Assembly (NCBI GenBank): GCA_043809745.1
Contig: JBDROU010000046.1
Span: forward strand, 1-64,000
Reading direction: 5' to 3'
DNA length: 64,000 bases
Origin: JBDROU01 sp043809745 [NCBI: bacterium]
GTDB taxonomy: Bacteria > Elusimicrobiota > JBDRMW01
Within the stretch, counting starts at the first letter, position 1. The number at the start of each line of letters is the position of its first letter. The translations under genes were made by a program, and so were the position numbers. Under the pieces are notes generated by a model. The model searched no databases. It was not told the origin of the DNA and was given only the letters and a program-made list of their open reading frames with translations. Below, in pieces: positions 63,268 to 64,000 of the stretch.

Positions 63268-64000
63268 TTTATTCCCCCAGTCCTTAATCTATCAAGTTTT
63301 ACTACTTGCTGTAAAAGTGTTTTAAACTCCTTTAGATTTAGTGTTGTTGCGGCGTCTGACAAGGCTTTGTCGGGTTCGGGATGCACCTCAATAAAGAAAC
63401 CATCTACCCCTACACCCGTGGCAGCTCTAGAAAGAGCAAACGCAAACTCTCTCTGCCCGCCGGAAGAATTTCCCATACCACCGGGCAGCTGCAGAGAATG
63501 CGTAACATCAAATATCACTTTACAATTGAATCTTTTCATATATTCGAGCGAAACCATATCCACAATCAGGCGATTATAGCCGAAGCTGCTGCCTCTCTCT
63601 GTAACCCAAATACTCTTACTCCCAACAGATCGTGCTTTTTCTACAATATGTTCCATATCCCAGGGCGCTAAAAACTGTCCCTTTTTAATGTTAACAGTTT
63701 TTTTTGTAGAGGCTGCGGCAACTATTAAGTCCGTCTGCCTGCAAAGGAAAGCCGGAATTTGCAAAATATCAACCACATTTGAAACCTCTCTAACCTGAGC
63801 GGTTTCATGAACATCGGTAATTAATTTACAGCAAAATGTTGATTTTATTTTTTCCAGTATTTTAAGCCCCTGCTTTAATCCCGGACCTCTAAATGAATCC
63901 TTTGATAATCTATTTGCTTTATCAAAAGAAGCTTTGAATACCCATTCTACATTAAAACCTGCAAGTATATCCTTTAACCTTTTTGCAATTTCCATTGTCC
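63264..64000 (-). CDS. kdsA: 3-deoxy-8-phosphooctulonate synthase, 5' end cut off by window
   Basis: Partial: the frame is still open at the right edge, and the first Met in the window (MEIAKRLKDI) aligns about 35 residues inside known KdsA proteins, so the true start lies outside. Motifs: VFKASFDKANR, GPGLKQGLKILEKIK, LITDVHETAQ, LQIPAFLCRQTDLI, WVTERGSSFGYNRL, FDVTHSLQLPG and GFFIEVHPEPDKALSDAA. It condenses PEP and arabinose-5-phosphate. Downstream lie the small zinc-ribbon gene and kdsC. Confidence 0.95.
   Translation of the reverse strand, partial: TMEIAKRLKDILAGFNVEWVFKASFDKANRLSKDSFRGPGLKQGLKILEKIKSTFCCKLITDVHETAQVREVSNVVDILQIPAFLCRQTDLIVAAASTKKTVNIKKGQFLAPWDMEHIVEKARSVGSKSIWVTERGSSFGYNRLIVDMVSLEYMKRFNCKVIFDVTHSLQLPGGMGNSSGGQREFAFALSRAATGVGVDGFFIEVHPEPDKALSDAATTLNLKEFKTLLQQVVKLDRLRTGGIK

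Noticed and set aside
1-64000. CRISPR arrays, toxin-antitoxin pairs, prophage or transposase genes
   Set aside because: No regularly spaced repeat-spacer arrays and no such protein families were seen; the regular repeats found (10- and 11-nt period) are promoter operators.

Overview
The window comes from an AT-rich, double-membraned (Gram-negative type) bacterium. LPS genes (kdsA, kdsC, an LpxL-type acyltransferase, lptC/A/B), a type II secretion operon with a secretin, a complete PTS with HPr kinase, GH57 glycogen enzymes and several secreted proteins with a LAP(P) sequence just after the signal peptide together suggest the PVC/Omnitrophota part of the tree. This placement is inference; there is no 16S gene here to confirm it.

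Layout. 1-6.3 kb (minus): secreted proteins with the LAP(P) signature, including a GH77-like glucanotransferase fused to a glycogen-debranching domain and a probable split gene interrupted by one in-frame TAA. 6.4-17.5 kb (plus): a T2SS/type IV-pilus-like operon, a short MerR-type HTH protein, an ExeA-like ATPase, then gspC-like, D, E, F, G, H, I, J, K, L and M. Its last codons lie in the terminal repeat of a MITE-like element. 17.7-18.8 kb (plus): another LAPP protein. 18.9-34.6 kb (minus): an OmpR/PhoB-type response regulator, uvrB, capA-like, surE, then the dcw cluster read back from murG to mraZ. A strong sigma70-type promoter and six direct repeats with an exact 10-nt period (MraZ boxes) lie upstream of mraZ. 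35.0-36.8 kb (minus): tRNA-Val(CAC), a zinc-ribbon coiled-coil gene, an RNase HI gene and rnpB, the last starting 2 nt after the RNase H stop. 36.9-45.0 kb (minus): a small unknown gene behind a perfect palindrome, a 200-bp palindromic element, and a cluster of secreted or envelope proteins (beta-barrel, FlgD/CHU_C-like, PapD-like, a large glycosidase, and a small secreted protein that shares the glycosidase's C-terminal domain). 45.2-64 kb (minus): kdsA to lptB, then ptsN-hprK-rapZ-EIIA-EIIB-GH57 branching enzyme-GH57 glucanotransferase-EIIC-EIID-HPr-EI-lepA-lepB-hemW.

How the parts may work together. Four promoters, three of them driving LAP(P) genes, carry the same array: TTTACA-like hexamers with an 11-nt period ending about 9 nt before a -10 box. 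This is the layout of PhoB/PhoP binding sites, and the window encodes one orphan regulator of that family. LAP(P) proteins also tend to end in E-(Q/N)-S-(L/Q). A plausible model is a co-regulated set of exported proteins that includes alpha-glucan-active enzymes, with the T2SS as a candidate exporter. The PTS operon separately couples sugar uptake and HprK signalling to cytoplasmic glycogen branching and glucan transfer.
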